A stretch of 46,615 nucleotides of DNA from Treponema sp. (GTDB lineage: Bacteria; Spirochaetota; Spirochaetia; Treponematales; Treponemataceae). The stretch spans positions 1 through 46,615 of the forward strand of contig JALCCK010000015.1 of NCBI GenBank assembly GCA_022640795.1, given 5' to 3'. How positions within the stretch are numbered: the stretch's first letter is position 1; each line of letters opens with the position of its first letter. Below are positions 43,970 to 46,615 of the stretch, piece by piece. The translations under genes were made by a program, and so were the position numbers. Under the pieces are notes generated by a model that saw only the letters and a list, made by a program, of their open reading frames with translations, searched no databases and was not told where the DNA came from.

Positions 43970-45001
43970 TTATTGATAAAATAATTCAGGAAGCGGAGCT
44001 TCAACAGAAATCCGCAAGCCTGTTACCGGATGCGTAAAGGTCAGTACAGCAGCATGCAGCATTACTCTCGTATAGGGAAGCCCTCCGTAGAGCGTATCGC
44101 CGAGTAACGAAAATCCGGCGGAAGAACTATGTACCCTGATCTGATGGGTACGACCTGTCAGTAATTTTACTTCCATAAAATAAACAGGAATTCCGTCTGT
44201 ACTGCGGCCGGAACCCTGCTTTAAAAATAAAGACGCATTACCGCCTTTTTTTTCATCAGCATGGTAAGATGGAACCATACCCGGCCCAAGATTCCTGAAT
44301 ATGGTGTGTGCATAGACACCGCCCCGGGGCTCCGGTAAAGGTCCCCATTTTGCTGCCGACGATTGAGGACTTATCCGCCCGATAAAATTTTCAACGTCAA
44401 AGAATTCATCAGGGAAAGGGGGAACATTTTTACTGGTACAAACAGCCCGGTAAATCTTTTCAGTTGTATGTTTTTCAAACATTTCATGTACGGCAGCATT
44501 AACCGACCGTTGTTTTGTAAATAAGAGAACACCGCTCGTTTCGCGGTCAAGCCGGTGCATAATACCGCAGTAGGGAGAATTCCGGGAGGGACCGGACATT
44601 CGCTGCAGATACCGGACAACTGCAGCATGCATATTGTCCCGTCCGGCGACCACCGTACCTTCCGTCGGAAAAAAAGGAGGTTTATTGACAACGATCAGAA
44701 AATCGTCTTCATAAAGTACTGCACGAGATTCAAGTTCAAAGGCAATATCATCCGGCCGCTTCTCAAAAAAAAACCTGTCTCTGTCCAGCATAACAGAGAC
44801 AGTGCTTCCGGGATGCAGCGCGTAAGAAGGATACCGGAGTAGTGTACCGTTCACACAAACCGAACCCGAAATGATAAGTCTTCGTAATTTACTGTTGCTC
44901 ACCGCTCCGAAATGAACGAGCTGCGGGAGCAACATAGTTCTCAGAAAAACGTCAAGACAACACGCTGTCCGCACGGTAAATTTATACTCAATCCGGGACA
45001 T
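43970..45001 (-). CDS. RluA-family 23S rRNA/tRNA pseudouridine synthase
   Basis: 343 aa. An S4-like RNA-binding segment (about 30-75; KLRRLIISGSVCVNG) precedes the catalytic domain. The RluA signature MHRLDRETSGVLLFTK (about 149-164) holds the catalytic Asp, with LLTGRTHQIRVH near 285 and GDTLYGG after. It isomerises uridine in rRNA or tRNA; which site (RluC, RluD or other) cannot be told. An insertion around 205-265 is longer than usual. It lies downstream of the ArsR gene by 14 bases. Confidence 0.92.
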   Translation of the reverse strand: MSRIEYKFTVRTACCLDVFLRTMLLPQLVHFGAVSNSKLRRLIISGSVCVNGTLLRYPSYALHPGSTVSVMLDRDRFFFEKRPDDIAFELESRAVLYEDDFLIVVNKPPFFPTEGTVVAGRDNMHAAVVRYLQRMSGPSRNSPYCGIMHRLDRETSGVLLFTKQRSVNAAVHEMFEKHTTEKIYRAVCTSKNVPPFPDEFFDVENFIGRISPQSSAAKWGPLPEPRGGVYAHTIFRNLGPGMVPSYHADEKKGGNASLFLKQGSGRSTDGIPVYFMEVKLLTGRTHQIRVHSSSAGFSLLGDTLYGGLPYTRVMLHAAVLTFTHPVTGLRISVEAPLPELFYQ

Positions 45002-45015
45002 TGTGTTTCAACGTG

Positions 45016-45372
45016 TCATGACTCATCATTATTCATACCAAGTGCCAGAAGACCTTTGAGCCGGGAATTATCAATAAAATAATAAATATTTTTACCTTCC
45101 CGTCGATATTTTATCAGATCAGAATCCTTCAGCAGTTTTAAGTGATAGGAAACTGCAGGAAGCGACATGTCAAGTATTTCTGCAATATCACAGACACGAA
45201 GCTCTCTTCCCATAATAGTATGCACAATTTTAAGCCGGGTCGGATCGCTCAATGTTTTAAAAATATCTGCAATCCGGTGCCAGGTAGAATCTTCCGGGAG
45301 CTTGCTTTTTATGTATTCACGAAGAGCTTTCCCCACCAGCTCCGAGGGACGTAAATTTACAGCCTTATCCAT
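45016..45372 (-). CDS. ArsR/SmtB-family transcriptional regulator
   Basis: 118 aa winged-helix regulator. The core KTLSDPTRLKIVHTI (about 39-53), recognition helix region DMSLPAVSYHLKLLKDSDLIKYRREGKNIYYFI is canonical. The metal site of SmtB/CadC (ELCVCDL) is only partly kept: ELRVCDI with a single Cys, so the inducer may be a metal through other residues, a redox change, or something else. Its start codon overlaps the stop of the radical SAM gene (TGATG), so the two are co-translated and it may regulate that operon. Confidence 0.92.
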   Translation of the reverse strand: MDKAVNLRPSELVGKALREYIKSKLPEDSTWHRIADIFKTLSDPTRLKIVHTIMGRELRVCDIAEILDMSLPAVSYHLKLLKDSDLIKYRREGKNIYYFIDNSRLKGLLALGMNNDES

Positions 45373-46615
45373 CAGCGGACCTGCTCTTCAACAGGCTCTT
45401 TTACCTCTGTATCTTTTTTTACAACAATACGCGTATAGGAAGCTGTTTTAATTGCCGTTTTAAAATCCTCGTTCTCACCAGGATTATGATTTACCCCTTT
45501 ATAATTCTCATAATACTGTGCATGATGCTGCGGCATTGCTCTCCAGATTCGATCCGCATAGGGAGCCCACGAAGCCGCATAAGGAGCAGTCTTTTTACAA
45601 AGTGCTTCTGCACTTTCAGGAGCCTGCAGATCTGTTGAAACGGCTCCGCTTGCTGCGACCATCTGTTTGAGATATTCAGGATTTTCAAGCATCGGACACG
45701 GCCGCAGGTGGTTTCTGTTGAACGGCTGACCGTTGTGATAAGCCATGAACAGCGGCTGTTGCAGTGACTCCAGCAGTGAAACCTGCTTTATATTAGCAGT
45801 CGAATAATGGATGAAAACACATGGTTCAACATCACCGTTTGCATTGATATGACAATAATTACGGCCGCCTGCAATACAACCGCCGACAAATTCTCCGTCA
45901 TTCTGGAAATCCATAACAAAGAGGGGTTTTCCTCCCTGTCTGCCGCGAATTTCCCGAATACGATGAATCATGTATTCACGCTGTTCCGGGGTAGGAAGCA
46001 AATCTACATCCGAACCGGCACCGACCGGCATATAGTGAAAATACCAGCTGTAACGGCAGCCGTTCTCTATAAGCAGATCAAGGAATTCATCGGAAGTAAC
46101 GGTCTCACAGTTCGGACGGGTATAACAGATTGAAGTACCGAAAAGCAGTCCATGTTTTTTCATAAGCTGCATGGCACTTATAACTTTATCAAAATCTCCT
46201 TCTCCCCTCCGGCTGTCGTTCACCTCGCGGAAACCTTCAAGGCTGACTGAAAAAACGATATTTCCAAGCTCTGCTACCCTCTCGCAGAATTCTTCATCGA
46301 TCAATGTAGCATTAGAAAAAATATTGAACTCACAATCGTGATGTTTTTCAGCAAGCCATAGTATATCGTTTTTCCGGACAAGCGGTTCGCCACCGGTAAA
46401 CATATAAAAATAGGTTCCAAGTTTTTTCCCCTGCGTCACAATACTGTCAAGTTGTTCCCGCGTGAGATTCAGTTTATGTCCGTATTCTGCGGCCCAGCAC
46501 CCTTTGCAGTGCATATTGCACGCACTTGTCGGATCGATAAGTATTGTCCATGGAATATTACAATGGTAAATCTCTCTGTTCTTTCGGATCTGTTTTGTTC
46601 CATACCAGGCAGATT
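45372..46615 (-). CDS. Radical SAM/SPASM-type protein (5' end outside the window)
   Basis: At least 414 codons; the open frame runs to the window edge. The radical SAM cluster motif CNMHCKGC (46520-46499 region) is preceded by PWTILIDPTSA, followed by FMFTGGEPLVRK and later a C-terminal cysteine set GCIAGGRNYCHINANGDVEPC resembling a SPASM auxiliary-cluster region. SPASM proteins modify peptides or enzymes, and some act in cofactor maturation. No precursor peptide gene is visible here. The tail is Lys/Glu-rich. An ATG at 46514 lies inside the cluster motif, so it is not the true start. It is followed by the ArsR gene with a TGATG overlap. Confidence 0.88.
   Translation of the reverse strand, partial: SAWYGTKQIRKNREIYHCNIPWTILIDPTSACNMHCKGCWAAEYGHKLNLTREQLDSIVTQGKKLGTYFYMFTGGEPLVRKNDILWLAEKHHDCEFNIFSNATLIDEEFCERVAELGNIVFSVSLEGFREVNDSRRGEGDFDKVISAMQLMKKHGLLFGTSICYTRPNCETVTSDEFLDLLIENGCRYSWYFHYMPVGAGSDVDLLPTPEQREYMIHRIREIRGRQGGKPLFVMDFQNDGEFVGGCIAGGRNYCHINANGDVEPCVFIHYSTANIKQVSLLESLQQPLFMAYHNGQPFNRNHLRPCPMLENPEYLKQMVAASGAVSTDLQAPESAEALCKKTAPYAASWAPYADRIWRAMPQHHAQYYENYKGVNHNPGENEDFKTAIKTASYTRIVVKKDTEVKEPVEEQVR

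Noticed and set aside
1..46615. CRISPR arrays, insertion sequences, prophage genes, tRNA or rRNA genes
   Set aside because: No spaced direct-repeat array, transposase, integrase, attachment site or tRNA cloverleaf could be recognised. The only tandem repeat is the short one in grpE.

Overview
The window looks like a chromosomal segment of an anaerobic, fermentative spirochaete, most likely a Treponema. The clues are the many lipoproteins with spirochaete-style lipoboxes, two methyl-accepting chemotaxis proteins, an OmpA-like protein resembling (from memory) Treponema pallidum Tp0624, paired RsbU-type phosphatases near grpE-dnaK, and a soluble, iron-sulfur-rich fermentative system without cytochromes. 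Genus assignment is inference; no rRNA gene is present. Genes are tightly packed and no gene-free stretch exceeds 300 bases. The longest gap is 31208-31495, which holds the leuS promoter.

Layout. 1-4714 (minus strand): secretion genes yajC-secD-secF (secF cut by the window edge), then a TPR lipoprotein and a multi-span membrane protein. 4812-9459 (plus): TPR-like lipoprotein, lytic transglycosylase with LysM, OmpA-like protein, xpt, and a small lipoprotein predicted to carry covalent FMN. 9609-12914: chemoreceptor and MATE exporter. 13061-25998: the metabolic core. 26096-31207: small [2Fe-2S] ferredoxin, methyltransferase, MFS transporter, metallo-beta-lactamase-fold protein and a second chemoreceptor. 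31496-34162: leuS. 34210-38988 (minus): two RsbU/SpoIIE-type phosphatases, a STAS protein and a VanY-type peptidase in one run. 39100-46615 (minus): dnaJ, a DUF434 protein, dnaK, grpE, a pseudouridine synthase, an ArsR regulator and a 5'-truncated radical SAM/SPASM protein.

The highlight is 13061-25998. A lactate/malate dehydrogenase with Arg at the substrate-discriminating position (predicting malate dehydrogenase) and class II fumarase are followed by hdrB-hdrC-hdrA-flxD-flxC-flxB-flxA, then a membrane-anchor-free fumarate reductase (frdB-frdA) and an AspT/YidE-type carboxylate transporter. Together they would encode oxaloacetate -> malate -> fumarate -> succinate plus export. The Flx-Hdr assembly would be the electron input: NADH oxidised at FlxA, flavin-based bifurcation in HdrA, one branch to ferredoxin and the other to fumarate through HdrB/HdrC and FrdAB. 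HdrB keeps both CCG cluster motifs and FrdB lacks the C-terminal CCG domain of methanogen TfrB, so the set resembles a split thiol:fumarate reductase joined to a bifurcating NADH module. This coupling is inferred from gene order and motifs, not demonstrated.

Regulatory structure is unusually dense in this core. The mdh and fumC leaders contain GNRA-capped hairpins. The junctions fumC/hdrB, hdrB/hdrC and flxA/frdB hold perfect inverted repeats without U-tracts, and they share a GTAAAACT/AGTTTTAC motif.
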